Made by a program: the position numbers and the translations under genes
Shown: positions 7,268-14,736 of the stretch, piece by piece
How the letters are laid out: the number at the start of each line of letters is the position of its first letter
How positions within the stretch are numbered: position 1 is the first letter of the stretch
Assembly: GCA_039198065.1 (NCBI GenBank)
Contig: JBCCTU010000008.1
Location: forward strand, 1 to 64,000
Origin: CALHVX01 sp039198065
GTDB lineage: Bacteria; Pseudomonadota; Gammaproteobacteria; Pseudomonadales; Azotimanducaceae
DNA length: 64,000 nt
Reading direction: 5' to 3'
Notes under the pieces: generated by a model
What the model saw: only the letters and a program-made list of their open reading frames with translations
Database searches by the model: none
What the model was told of the DNA's origin: nothing

Positions 7268-7742
7268 CGTTGTCCTCCGTAAAGCCGCCAAACTGTGCCG
7301 CCCATGCTTCCTCGCTGGGCGCTGTCCCGGGCACCACGAGTACTCCGGTTGGGCCGTGGTGTTGGTGATCGTGATCGACACCGGGGCGCCAGCCCGGCAG
7401 CCGGCGCTCGAGTATTCGCAAGATGTCTTTGCTGGTTCGACGTCGATACCGCCGTTCCTCGACGACCTGGCCGCCCACCACGCGTTGTAGAACCCAGGCG
7501 TCCCCGTCCACTGCTCGCTCGATGCACTCGTCGGCCAAGCCTTCGAGGTACACAGTGCGGGCAGCTTCCAACTCGGTGGCGAAGTCAGGATCCCGCTGCG
7601 CCAGCATGTAGACCGCCGACGTCACACAGCCGATGAGTTCGCACGCTTTCGTGACGTTGCCACCCCGACGAATAGCATCGAGCAACAGTTCGCGGTTTCG
7701 CTTGTTCAATCGGGTTGGGCTTTTTCGCTTCTGAGCACTCAT
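7260..7742 (-). CDS. Phage terminase small subunit-like protein
   Basis: The product is 160 aa. Residues 20-65 form a homeodomain-like helix-turn-helix (GGNVTKACELIGCVTSAVYM, then RDPDFATELEAA), the pattern of small terminases that recognise pac or cos DNA. A basic stretch RRYRRRTSKDILRILERRLPG (about 97-117) and an acidic tail follow. No large terminase is encoded in the island. In phage satellites a private small terminase redirects the helper's large terminase to satellite DNA, and this is the strongest functional hint for the element. The start is fixed by an ATGA overlap with the preceding gene. Confidence 0.65.
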   Translation of the reverse strand: MSAQKRKSPTRLNKRNRELLLDAIRRGGNVTKACELIGCVTSAVYMLAQRDPDFATELEAARTVYLEGLADECIERAVDGDAWVLQRVVGGQVVEERRYRRRTSKDILRILERRLPGWRPGVDHDHQHHGPTGVLVVPGTAPSEEAWAAQFGGFTEDNDD

Positions 7743-7945
7743 AGATCTACCCTGAACCGTCGCGTAGATTTTCCATATTCAGTAAACACACTGGCAAAAC
7801 TGACCTTGGCGAAGATTTCGGACACATCACCAGACGCTCTGAGAAGCGCTGTGAGCGACGAACGACCCAGCCAGTAGCAGCGCAAGGGGTAGGGGTGCGT
7901 ATCGTCAGCAAGCAGGCGCTGCGTTTGCCCTTGTGCACAGCTCAA
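7739..7945 (-). CDS. Small hypothetical protein, 68 aa
   Basis: I choose the TTG at 7945: it gives a TTGA overlap with the previous gene's stop and has AGGGGAGA about 7 nt upstream. An ATG at 7990 would add 15 residues but overlaps the neighbour by 49 bp. The product is a mixed, slightly basic protein (LRCYWLGRSSLTALLRAS) of no recognised family. Its stop overlaps the start of the terminase-like gene (ATGA). Confidence 0.45.
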   Translation of the reverse strand: MSCAQGQTQRLLADDTHPYPLRCYWLGRSSLTALLRASGDVSEIFAKVSFASVFTEYGKSTRRFRVDL

Positions 7946-8184
7946 AAGTTCATCTCCCCTTGCAGCTCGTCCGAATTCAGTCGCGTCCATCGGCCTCGAG
8001 CATCACGCCGTGGCAACTTTCGCGGCTTTAAATCCTGGGCGGCACAACCAAGGCGCCGGGCTCGAACCAGTCGAGCGACTGCAGCGGCGATGTCATTTCG
8101 GTCGCGGTCAGTGAGCCCGCGCGGCCGGTTTGCTTCGGCTTCGCACACCGCAGCGTCGAACTCGGCGTAAGCGTTGCGGGTCAT
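7942..8184 (-). CDS. Small basic hypothetical protein, 80 aa
   Basis: The gene is joined to the upstream gene by an ATGA overlap and to the downstream one by TTGA. The protein is Arg/Ala-rich, with a helical middle (RDRNDIAAAVARLVRARRLG) and a basic segment RKLPRRDARGRW. It could be a small nucleic-acid-binding protein. No family is recognised. Confidence 0.55.
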   Translation of the reverse strand: MTRNAYAEFDAAVCEAEANRPRGLTDRDRNDIAAAVARLVRARRLGCAAQDLKPRKLPRRDARGRWTRLNSDELQGEMNF

Positions 8185-8942
8185 CGGACCCTCCGACCGG
8201 TGGTCTTGCGTTGTTTGATGAGCCTTTCGACATGGTCGGCAGCATCGTCACTACCTTGGTCCACCAGAATTCGGCCAACCTCGCGCAGTTCTTCAAACTC
8301 GAGTCGAAAGAAAACGCCGGATGCAGTGCTGGTCGCGCTGTGTAGCGCTGCCCGTTCAAGGGCAGGCAGCGCGGAACAGACGCGCGCGATATCGGTGTTG
8401 TGTTGGAAGGTCTTCGGCGAAGCCGATACTGGCGCGCGCTCGCTCCGCTGCGCACCTGAGGTGCTCCGCGAGCGCGCCAGTACTTGCCCTTCACCTTGTC
8501 CTTCACCTTGCCCTTCAGTGGTAGGTTCACCGTCGGCCCCATCAGCAGAGTCAACGTCAGCCCCATCTGTTGGTTCGCGATCTGCACCATTCGCGGTGGC
8601 AGACCAAAATTCGCTTGCCGGTTCGGACTCTTGCCCCATCCATTCCAGACGATGAAACGACGCGCGACCCGTGCGCCGGGTTTTCAGGATTCCCAAGTCA
8701 CGCAGGGTCTTCAACGCTTGCTTGACCCGTTTGGCCGGCATGCGCGTATCGGCGATGATCGAGGCATTCCTGACACGGATCCGATGGGTCGCCCGTTGTG
8801 GATTGCACTTCTCGGCGAGGTACTTGTACACCACGATTTCATCCAAGCCACAGGATGGTGGGAGATTGTTTCCCACCATGTACAGCCGGATGATCATTTC
8901 CTCGAGCTTGTTTTCGTAAAGGGGGACAACGACGCTTGCCAT
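8181..8942 (-). CDS. Helix-turn-helix protein, candidate replication protein
   Basis: The product is about 253 aa. The ATG at 8942 has GGAGG 8 nt upstream, whereas the in-frame GTG 9 nt earlier overlaps that site. The N-terminal 110 residues form a winged-helix-like domain with a recognition segment KRVKQALKTLRDLGILKTRR, the organisation of phage replication-initiation (O-like) proteins. A low-complexity linker follows (about 125-155), containing (EGQG)n encoded by a 12-bp tandem repeat near 8480-8520. It is the first large gene of the leftward operon, where satellites usually place replication or regulatory functions. No primase or helicase motif is visible. Confidence 0.55.
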   Translation of the reverse strand: MASVVVPLYENKLEEMIIRLYMVGNNLPPSCGLDEIVVYKYLAEKCNPQRATHRIRVRNASIIADTRMPAKRVKQALKTLRDLGILKTRRTGRASFHRLEWMGQESEPASEFWSATANGADREPTDGADVDSADGADGEPTTEGQGEGQGEGQVLARSRSTSGAQRSERAPVSASPKTFQHNTDIARVCSALPALERAALHSATSTASGVFFRLEFEELREVGRILVDQGSDDAADHVERLIKQRKTTGRRVR

Positions 8943-9030
8943 TGTGTGCACCTCCGTTTTCTTACAGAATTAGAAACAAGCAAGGCGACGATTGATGAAG
9001 GCGTCTTGTGGAATCCGCGGCGGGGCGTCT

Positions 9031-9384
9031 TCATGGCGGCCCGTTTTTTTTGGGCTCTACGCGCCCCTGATCCTGTAGCTGCGCGTTCAGCTTGTTCTGC
9101 AGACGCCCATTCCAGTCCTCTAGTTGATCCTGGGTATGGTGGAGTTGCCGGCCAATAATGACTCCCGGCTGAATCGAGATCCCGAGCAGTTGATAGCCCC
9201 CATTTGGGTCCGGGTCCACCTCATGCTCTGCACAGGCCTCCAGGTACCTTCTTCTCTCGCCGTTGTACTCGTTGTGAAGTGCACGCCGGGTCTTTGCGTC
9301 TGGATATCGCCTCAGAATCCACTTGATCGTCGCGAGCCAGACAGTTTCCGACACAATCTCGGACTGGTTTGCTTGTTGCTGCAT
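9031..9384 (-). CDS. Hypothetical protein, 117 aa
   Basis: The gene lies at the head of the leftward block, with an 88-bp gap to the HTH gene. The protein is Gln/Arg-rich and helical (KWILRRYPDAKTRRALHNEY) and ends with a basic PKKNGPP tail. There is no clear ribosome-binding site at the ATG, so an internal start is possible. It is divergent from the plus-strand gene beginning about 45 bp away, with which it would share a promoter region. Function unknown. Confidence 0.45.
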   Translation of the reverse strand: MQQQANQSEIVSETVWLATIKWILRRYPDAKTRRALHNEYNGERRRYLEACAEHEVDPDPNGGYQLLGISIQPGVIIGRQLHHTQDQLEDWNGRLQNKLNAQLQDQGRVEPKKNGPP

Positions 9385-9429
9385 ATGAGGGGCATGGTGT
9401 GCCGTTGTGTGCGGATGACGGTAAAGTTA

Positions 9430-9918
9430 ATGCCCTCACAGGTCACGGAACTTAATGTGTGTAACGCAGAACAGCTCGCCGAGTTAGCGAAGCAGACGAC
9501 AACCGGCCGGCGATGGGAGCTGATCAAGAAGCAGGCGGAGCAGGCCGGACAGCCAATGACCGAGGCACGGGCGCGGAGCATCGTGAAACAGCTCAATCCA
9601 CCCAAGGGCAATCGGCCAAGAAACGCCTATGCCGATTTGGCTTTGGTGACGCTCATAGATCTCGTAGGCGACAACAAAGCGTGCGAATTGGTCTGTATCA
9701 CGAAGAAAGTGCTGGGCTACCGGAAGTTGGCTGGTGAGCAGTTGCTTAACTCGATTATTCTCGGGCACCTCCCGAAACCCGAATGGTTGCCGCAAGACCT
9801 GGTGCAACAGCGCCTCAGGTCAACAACCTTCGAATGGCTAGCGGAGGCCATAGAACTCGACGAACAGACAAGAATGTACATCGACCATGGGAGTCTAAGG
9901 CCCGAACTCATAGGGTAA
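9430..9918 (+). CDS. Hypothetical protein, possible island regulator
   Basis: The product is about 162 aa; the start could be the ATG at 9430 or the one at 9415. It is helical and soluble (MPSQVTELNVCNAEQLAELA at the N-terminus). It is the only plus-strand gene in the right half of the island, divergent from the operon and convergent with the integrase gene, which it overlaps by 11 bp. A divergently transcribed gene at this place in a satellite is often the master repressor, but I see no convincing helix-turn-helix here. Confidence 0.5.
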   Translation: MPSQVTELNVCNAEQLAELAKQTTTGRRWELIKKQAEQAGQPMTEARARSIVKQLNPPKGNRPRNAYADLALVTLIDLVGDNKACELVCITKKVLGYRKLAGEQLLNSIILGHLPKPEWLPQDLVQQRLRSTTFEWLAEAIELDEQTRMYIDHGSLRPELIG

Positions 9919-11152
9919 ATCGCTCCACAGCATCGTGCATTTCCTCGGGCGTCACGTGACCGTAGCGGTTAAGCGTCGTCGCAAGATCTTTGTGGCCCAG
10001 CACCCGCTGCAGGACGTGCGGCGGCGTGCCATTGGCAAGTGATTGCGTGGCGAAGTCGTGGCGCAGATCGTGTACGCGGAAGTTTTCGATCTGGGCGTCC
10101 CCGAGCAGCTTTGCCCACTGCTTCTGGATCGACGTCAAGCGCACGCCGGCAACTCGGGGCGAGGGAAACAGCCAGTCGGTCTCTCTGAGCCCTTCCGCGA
10201 GCCGCCATTCAGTCAGTACGCGCACAACTTCACGGGAGAGAGGCAACAGTCGGTCTTCGCGGTTCTTTGTGTCTTTCAGCACAAGATAGTGGCGGTCGCC
10301 GCGCTTCTCGATTTGCCGCCACCGACTGCCGAGGATTTCGTTCTTGCGCGCGCCGGTCCGCCACAGGATGAACACGAGCACCTGCATGTAACGCGGCTGC
10401 TTGGCTAGCGCTGCTTGGAAGCGCAGCCGCTCGTCGTCGAACAGATACCGGACGTGCGACTTCTTTTCCGTGGGCGTATCGAGCCCTTCGAAGGGGTTGT
10501 TCGTGAAGCCCGGGTACGCGACGCGGCAGCGGTGGAAGATCGATCGTAGGTATGCGAGAGGTCGATTGATCGAACCGGCAGATGCACCAGCGCTGGTTCG
10601 CTCGTCGATCCAGCCTTGGAGCTGCTCACGAGTAAACATCGACATCGGACTCTCGAGCCAGCGACCAAAGTGGTGCCGGATGATCGCGGCTGTTTCCTCG
10701 GCCCGCTTCAGCTTCTCGCGGCGGGTATAGCGACGCCATGCGCTCTCATCGTCGTCGAGCTGTACCCGGAGCGTAAGCATACTGCCGTGCTTCTCGAGGG
10801 CCATTTGGGCGGCGGCCTCGCGGGCGCGCGCGCGACGATCGAACATCGGGTCGTTGCCCCGGGCGACGGTTCCAAGGTGCTCTGAGGCGGCCGCCCTGGC
10901 CTGGTCGATCGTAAGCGTCGGGTACCGGCCCAGCTTGATTTGGCGACTCCGCTTGCGGGTCTTACCGCCCGGGGCAGAGACCTCCTCCACCGGACTGGCG
11001 TAGGCCAGATAGAAGGTCCGCACTCCGTTGGGCGTGATCGTCAGAAACAGGCCGGGCGTCTTGTCGTCGTAGTAGCGCGCAACCTTATCGCCGGGCTCCA
11101 AACGCCGCAGGCGATCCTTCGTGAAGGGGAATTTGTTTGCGGTTCTCGTCAT
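9908..11152 (-). CDS. int: Tyrosine site-specific integrase
   Basis: This 414-aa recombinase catalyses island integration and excision at tRNA-Asp. Residues 1-110 match the arm-binding DUF4102-type domain of P4-like integrases (DDKTPGLFLTITPNGVRTFY). A SAM-like core-binding domain spans about 125-215 and the catalytic domain about 235-410. All active-site residues are present: R269 (TGARKNEIL), K296 (KDTKN), H361 and R364 (HDLRH), H387 (LGHKD) and the nucleophile Y397 (NRYGHV). The ATG at 11152 has GGAG 6 nt upstream. It lies 300 bp from the tRNA and reads away from it. The full length and intact catalytic set suggest activity. Confidence 0.95.
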   Translation of the reverse strand: MTRTANKFPFTKDRLRRLEPGDKVARYYDDKTPGLFLTITPNGVRTFYLAYASPVEEVSAPGGKTRKRSRQIKLGRYPTLTIDQARAAASEHLGTVARGNDPMFDRRARAREAAAQMALEKHGSMLTLRVQLDDDESAWRRYTRREKLKRAEETAAIIRHHFGRWLESPMSMFTREQLQGWIDERTSAGASAGSINRPLAYLRSIFHRCRVAYPGFTNNPFEGLDTPTEKKSHVRYLFDDERLRFQAALAKQPRYMQVLVFILWRTGARKNEILGSRWRQIEKRGDRHYLVLKDTKNREDRLLPLSREVVRVLTEWRLAEGLRETDWLFPSPRVAGVRLTSIQKQWAKLLGDAQIENFRVHDLRHDFATQSLANGTPPHVLQRVLGHKDLATTLNRYGHVTPEEMHDAVERFTL

Positions 11153-11455
11153 CGATATCTCCGTTGCTGATTTGAGCTCCGGAACATCAATCGGCGTCTC
11201 TCACGCGCCTCCATGCGGGATTCAAGGATGCCGTGAATACCGGACTTTCTCAGCCGTTTCAGTGCCGTTCCAGCAACGTCTCATCAGAAACCAGCACAGG
11301 CCAGCTAATTTTGATGGCAGCTTGTGTGCTGTTGTGCGCACACAACCGAACACAATTGGACGAAAAGCGGAAACGGGGCCGGCGAGAAATACCAATAAAA
11401 ACACTGGGTTAACGCGCATAGTGCGCGTTTTTGGCAGCAAAAACAAAGGGGTATG
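11153..11455. other. Integrase-att intergenic region
   Basis: This 303-bp stretch between the integrase start and the attachment repeat contains no gene. It should carry the integrase promoter and arm-type integrase-binding sites. The only clear structure is the hairpin at 11411-11432. Confidence 0.5.
11411..11432 (+). terminator. Rho-independent terminator-like hairpin
   Basis: AACGCGCA and TGCGCGTT form a perfect 8-bp stem with a 3-nt loop, followed on the plus strand by TTTTT. It would stop plus-strand transcription reaching the tRNA genes from the island. On the minus strand it lies 26 nt past the tRNA-Asp CCA and may also help end the tRNA transcript. Confidence 0.5.
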
Positions 11456-11502
11456 AATGGCGGAGCGGACGGGATTCGAACCCGCGACCCCCGGCGTGAC
11501 AG
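11456..11502. repeat. Right attachment-site repeat inside tRNA-Asp
   Basis: This is the second copy of the 47-bp direct repeat, identical to 1527-1573. It covers the 3' half of the intact tRNA-Asp gene, from 2 bp beyond the CCA to the anticodon loop, so integration restored a complete tRNA here. The integrase gene lies immediately beyond it. Confidence 0.85.
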
Positions 11503-11534
11503 GCCGGTATTCTAACCAGCTGAACTACCGCTCC
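11458..11534 (-). tRNA. tRNA-Asp (anticodon GTC)
   Basis: This is a 77-nt cloverleaf with encoded CCA: the acceptor stem GGAGCGG pairs with CCGCTCC, the D-arm contains AGTTCAGC-type sequence and the T-loop is GTTCGAATC. The anticodon loop CTGTCAC gives GTC at 11498-11500. It is co-transcribed with tRNA-Val, 16 bp upstream, and serves as the island's attachment site. Confidence 0.97.
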
Positions 11535-11550
11535 TACGGATGCCTGGTCG

Positions 11551-11626
11551 TGGTGGGTGTTGCAGGGGTCGAACCTGCGACCTACGGCTTGTAAGGCCGT
11601 CGCTCTCCCAACTGAGCTAAACACCC
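11551..11626 (-). tRNA. tRNA-Val (anticodon TAC)
   Basis: This 76-nt cloverleaf with encoded CCA has the acceptor stem GGGTGTT paired with AACACCC and the anticodon loop CTTACAA, giving TAC. The T-arm is GCAGGTTCGACCCCTGC. It lies upstream of tRNA-Asp in the same minus-strand unit, a common gammaproteobacterial arrangement. Confidence 0.97.
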
Positions 11627-11679
11627 GAGTCCAGGCAAGTCTGGCAAGGCCGCGTATCTTACTACGGCGCCCTACCCTG

Positions 11680-12117
11680 TCAACGCGGTTCAGGGCTTTG
11701 GGATTCGAGCGACCGCTCGAGATCCAGAATCACCACCGGGTCGACGGTTTGCGTGCTGCGGCGCTGCCGTTTCGCCGCGCGCTGGCCCGCCGACAGGTTG
11801 CTCGTGCTCAGGCGACGACTGCCGTCCGGCTGCACGCCCGAGCGTGTTGACGAGCCTGCACACAACGGTCCGAAGATGGCCCGGATGCGCTCGAACTCGT
11901 CGTCCGTTAGCGGCCCGGTGACGTCGGCCTGCAGATCGCGCATGGCGGCGTCGAGGCGTTCGTTGCAACCGACCACCGTGCGGATGGATATCCGTCGGTT
12001 AGCCTCGGGCTCGAGGGCTCGGGCCGACGCAATCCAGAGAACGATGGCGCCTGCGGATGCGAGCCAAAGCCAGGCGCGGCTGGGTGTGCGTCGTTGAGTT
12101 CGTGCTCGTCGCCCCAT
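11680..12117 (-). CDS. Hypothetical membrane-anchored or secreted protein
   Basis: The start at ATG 12117 has GGAG 8 nt upstream; an ATG 24 nt earlier has no such site. The 145-aa product begins with a basic stretch and one hydrophobic segment (about residues 14-33: AWLWLASAGAIVLWIASARA), a signal anchor or uncleaved signal peptide. The rest is polar, with two Cys residues and a basic C-terminus. It lies upstream of, and reads towards, the tRNA-Val/Asp pair. No family is recognised. Confidence 0.6.
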   Translation of the reverse strand: MGRRARTQRRTPSRAWLWLASAGAIVLWIASARALEPEANRRISIRTVVGCNERLDAAMRDLQADVTGPLTDDEFERIRAIFGPLCAGSSTRSGVQPDGSRRLSTSNLSAGQRAAKRQRRSTQTVDPVVILDLERSLESQSPEPR

Positions 12118-12251
12118 CGAGAATGCTCCATGGCGACCCAAGCGGATCCGCCATCTTTTTCATGCACCTATATAAGTAGCCTAGCTACCGCAGCCGGTTT
12201 CGGCCCGGAATTCTTCTTGAGCCGTTCTCGGTGGCCGCACAGAATCATCCC

Positions 12252-12683
12252 ATGTCATCGACATCGCTTCTGTCCCTCGCCCTGCTGACCGCGCTGGTCG
12301 CCGTAGCCGTCGTGCTCCACTACGAGGGGTTGATCTTGCTCGCGCGGCGCTTCCGGCGCTTCACGTCCCACCGGCTGGCGCTTCTCACGACCATGTTCGG
12401 GCTGCTCGCGCTGCACGTGATCGAGATCTGGGTGTTCGCCGGCGGCTACTGGTTCGGCATCCACACCCTCGGCCTCGGTGCCATCACGCCGGAACTCGTG
12501 GACTACCTAGATGCCGTGTACTTCTCTGCCATGGTGTACACGACCGTCGGCTTCGGCGATCTCGTACCCAGTGGCGCCCTACGCCTCATCGTCAGCGGCG
12601 AAGCCCTGCTTGGCCTCTCCCTCATTACCTGGTCTGCTTCCTTTACCTTTCTTCAAATGCAGTCCCTCTGGCGGGACGACTGA
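12252..12683 (+). CDS. Small two-pore-loop potassium channel
   Basis: This 143-aa Ion_trans_2-type protein has hydrophobic segments at about 5-28, 42-64, 84-97 and 112-135. The selectivity filter TTVGFGD lies at residues 97-103, a direct match to the K+-channel signature. There is no cytoplasmic RCK or cyclic-nucleotide domain, so it resembles the minimal inner-membrane channels common in proteobacteria. I prefer the ATG at 12252 to the upstream GTG at 12231. It precedes a MarR regulator and stress genes but need not be in an operon with them. Confidence 0.85.
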   Translation: MSSTSLLSLALLTALVAVAVVLHYEGLILLARRFRRFTSHRLALLTTMFGLLALHVIEIWVFAGGYWFGIHTLGLGAITPELVDYLDAVYFSAMVYTTVGFGDLVPSGALRLIVSGEALLGLSLITWSASFTFLQMQSLWRDD

Positions 12684-12789
12684 TCCCTCGGGTCCCTCCG
12701 CCTCCCTTCGGCCTTTTCGTCGGACAATTATCACTCTGCAACCCAGCCCCCTTGCGCTGCTGCTTAGGGTCCATATAATTCGATCTCAA

Positions 12790-13383
12790 ATGATTACTGA
12801 TGAGAACATTTCAGGCGCAAGCACCGCAGCGGGAACCCCTGCCGTCGACGACGGCTCGGTTGCCCCCCTCGGCACGCCCACCGCCGCAGCGCTGGAAGAC
12901 ACGGCCTTCGACCTCGAAGCCGCCGCTGTACTAGCGAACCTGCGGCTGCTGATCCGCGCGAGCGATGTGTTCTCAAAGAAGCTGCACAAGATGACGGGGC
13001 TTACGACAGCGCAGGCCTTAACGCTGCGCGCCGTCGATGAGCTGGGCGAAGTGACCAGCCGCGCGCTGTCGACCGTCGTTGCCGTCAGCCCAGCGACCAT
13101 GACCAACGTGCTCGACCGACTCGAGGCGAAAACCCTCATTGAGCGCTATCGAAGCACCGTTGATCGCCGCATCGTCCACGTGCGGCTGACCGACGACGGA
13201 CAGGCAATTCTCGGCACCATGCCGAACCTGATGGACGAAACCTTCATGCTGCGCTTCGCCGACTTACCGGCGGCGCGCCGCACCCAGATCTCAACTGCCC
13301 TCCGCGAGGTGGCGCAGATGATGAACGCCGACGCGACCGATGCTGCGCCGGCGGATAACGGGCAGAGCAGCACGCCTGCATAA
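12790..13383 (+). CDS. MarR-family transcriptional regulator
   Basis: The product is 197 aa. A disordered N-terminus (about 1-40) precedes a MarR winged helix: an H1/H2 region containing LANLRLLIRASDVFSKKLHK, the recognition helix VSPATMTNVLDRLEAK and the wing with the family motif DRRIVHVRLTDDG (about 128-140). MarR proteins bind palindromic DNA as dimers and usually respond to phenolics or oxidants. The neighbours are dps and a Usp gene, so control of an oxidative or general stress response is a reasonable inference. The long acidic N-terminal extension is unusual. Confidence 0.9.
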   Translation: MITDENISGASTAAGTPAVDDGSVAPLGTPTAAALEDTAFDLEAAAVLANLRLLIRASDVFSKKLHKMTGLTTAQALTLRAVDELGEVTSRALSTVVAVSPATMTNVLDRLEAKTLIERYRSTVDRRIVHVRLTDDGQAILGTMPNLMDETFMLRFADLPAARRTQISTALREVAQMMNADATDAAPADNGQSSTPA

Positions 13384-13425
13384 CTGCCAAGCGCCGGGAT
13401 GGCGCCAATCGCATCCTTGATCCCT

Positions 13426-13466
13426 AGCGTTTACGCGCAAGACAAAAGCGTTATCGCGCAAGACAA
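13426..13466 (+). repeat. 20-bp tandem repeat in the dps leader
   Basis: AGCGTTTACGCGCAAGACAA (13426-13445) and AGCGTTATCGCGCAAGACAA (13447-13466) are spaced 21 bp apart, two helical turns, and end just before the AAGGAG site of dps. They differ only at a central TA/AT swap. A duplicated operator or leader element for dps control is possible. Confidence 0.5.
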
Positions 13467-13476
13467 GGAGCAAACC

Positions 13477-13974
13477 ATGACAACTGCAACGTTGAAACAA
13501 CCCGACCTTCCGGCGAATACCGGGATCGATCACAACGACCGCAAGCGGCTCGCCGATCTGATGGGTAAGGCACTGGCCAGCACCTATGTGCTGTACCACA
13601 AGACCCACGCGTTCCATTGGAACATCACCGGTCCGCTGTTCTATTCCGTACACAAGCTGACGGACGATCAGTATCAGTCGCTGGCCGCTGCCATTGACGA
13701 GATCGCAGAACGCATCCGCGCCATTGGTTTTCCGGCAGCAACGGGGCTTACCCGTTACGTCAAAGACAGCGTCGTGGAAGACGAGACGCTAATCGATGAC
13801 CCGCAGGCGATGATCAAACGCCTTGCCGAGGATCACCAGTCGGTCGCAATACAGCTGCGTGACGCCGTCGCCGAGGCCGAGAAGGCCGACGACGTCTATA
13901 CGGCCGATCTGCTGACCGGCCGCATTGGCGCGCACGAAGAAGCCGCCTGGATGCTCAACGCGCTGCTGGCGTAA
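13477..13974 (+). CDS. dps: Dps-type ferritin-like DNA-protection protein
   Basis: This 165-aa four-helix protein forms dodecamers that oxidise Fe2+ with peroxide and protect DNA. The ferroxidase signature is present: H47 in THAFHWNITGP, then D74 and E78 in AIDEIAERIRAIG. The length is normal for the family. ATG 13477 is chosen because AAGGAG lies 6 nt upstream; the frame is open further up but unsupported. It follows the MarR gene by 93 bp, with a duplicated 20-bp motif between, and precedes a Usp gene by 73 bp. Confidence 0.93.
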   Translation: MTTATLKQPDLPANTGIDHNDRKRLADLMGKALASTYVLYHKTHAFHWNITGPLFYSVHKLTDDQYQSLAAAIDEIAERIRAIGFPAATGLTRYVKDSVVEDETLIDDPQAMIKRLAEDHQSVAIQLRDAVAEAEKADDVYTADLLTGRIGAHEEAAWMLNALLA

Positions 13975-14047
13975 CTGAGTCCGAACAGCAACGGCAAACG
14001 CTCAATTTAAAACCCATCGCCCGCACCGGGTAAGGAACGCAGAACCC

Positions 14048-14590
14048 ATGTTTCAACGGATTCTGGTCGCACTGACCATCGAAGACGAACTCAACGAGCC
14101 GCTCATTCGGGCGGCCCTCACCCTGGCAGAGACGCATCAGGCGGATCTCCGCTTCGTCACGGTCATGCCCGTTACGCCAACGTTTCGTGCCAGCTCGCTG
14201 ACCCAGCAGGGCGCCGGTACGCTGGCCGCAGAGCGGACGATCCACGATCTGCGCGAAGCGGCACTGGCGTATCAGCAGAAGATCAAAGCGCGACTCATGC
14301 CCGTCGCAAACGCGGGTATGCATATTGAGCACGAGTTCCGCGAAGGCCTCCTGGACGTAGAAGTCGTCAGCGCGGCGGAAGCTTGGGGCGCCAATCTGAT
14401 CACAATCGGCGCCCAGCAGCGCGGTTTTCTTGACCGTTTGCTGCACGGCACGCCTGACAGCGAAGCCATCGTGCGAACTGCGCCCTGCGCCGTGATCGCG
14501 ATTCCCGAGGTTGCCTTGACCGAGGATTTATCCGACGCGCTGCAGTCTGACAAAACAGGCGACGGTGCTCCTTTGCGAGCCGTTGCCTGA
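14048..14590 (+). CDS. Universal stress protein, UspA family
   Basis: The 180-aa single-domain protein starts with the family's FQRILVALTIEDE strand and ends with the glycine-rich region IGAQQRGFLDRLLHGTPDSE (about 116-135). That region resembles, imperfectly, the ATP-binding G-x2-G-x9-G-S/T pattern. A C-terminal 25-residue tail is extra. It lies just downstream of dps and is followed by a strong terminator, so a short stress operon is likely. The biochemical role of such proteins is not predictable from sequence. Confidence 0.85.
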   Translation: MFQRILVALTIEDELNEPLIRAALTLAETHQADLRFVTVMPVTPTFRASSLTQQGAGTLAAERTIHDLREAALAYQQKIKARLMPVANAGMHIEHEFREGLLDVEVVSAAEAWGANLITIGAQQRGFLDRLLHGTPDSEAIVRTAPCAVIAIPEVALTEDLSDALQSDKTGDGAPLRAVA

Positions 14591-14647
14591 CCAGACCGGG
14601 CGCAGCGTCAACCGCAAGGAAATCGCTGCGTCGCGTTCGCCCTGCCA

Positions 14648-14693
14648 ACGGCCCAAGGGTTCGTGCTTGCCACGGCGCTTGGGCCGTTTCTTT
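14648..14693 (+). terminator. Rho-independent terminator after the Usp gene
   Basis: ACGGCCCAAG (14648-14657) pairs perfectly with CTTGGGCCGT (14678-14687), and TTCTTT follows on the plus strand. It ends the dps-usp transcript 58 bp after the Usp stop. The loop is 20 nt, longer than usual. Confidence 0.7.
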
Positions 14694-14736
14694 ATGTCCG
14701 ATCTGTTCGAAAACGCGTTCAACGCCCTTGCGGTGA

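Larger units (their letters stand above)
1527..11502. mobile_element. PICI-like phage satellite or island in tRNA-Asp
   Basis: A 9.9-kb element lies between two perfect 47-bp att repeats, with a tyrosine integrase gene next to the intact tRNA and reading away from it. Twelve genes run leftward with overlapping stops and starts, including a terminase small-subunit-like protein and a scaffold-like protein. No large terminase, portal, major capsid, tail, lysis or holin gene is visible. A helper-dependent satellite fits better than a decayed prophage because the retained genes are intact and tightly packed. The integrase-distal end carries a HEPN-like and a winged-helix-like gene, the usual place for defence cargo in such elements. 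Confidence 0.7.
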
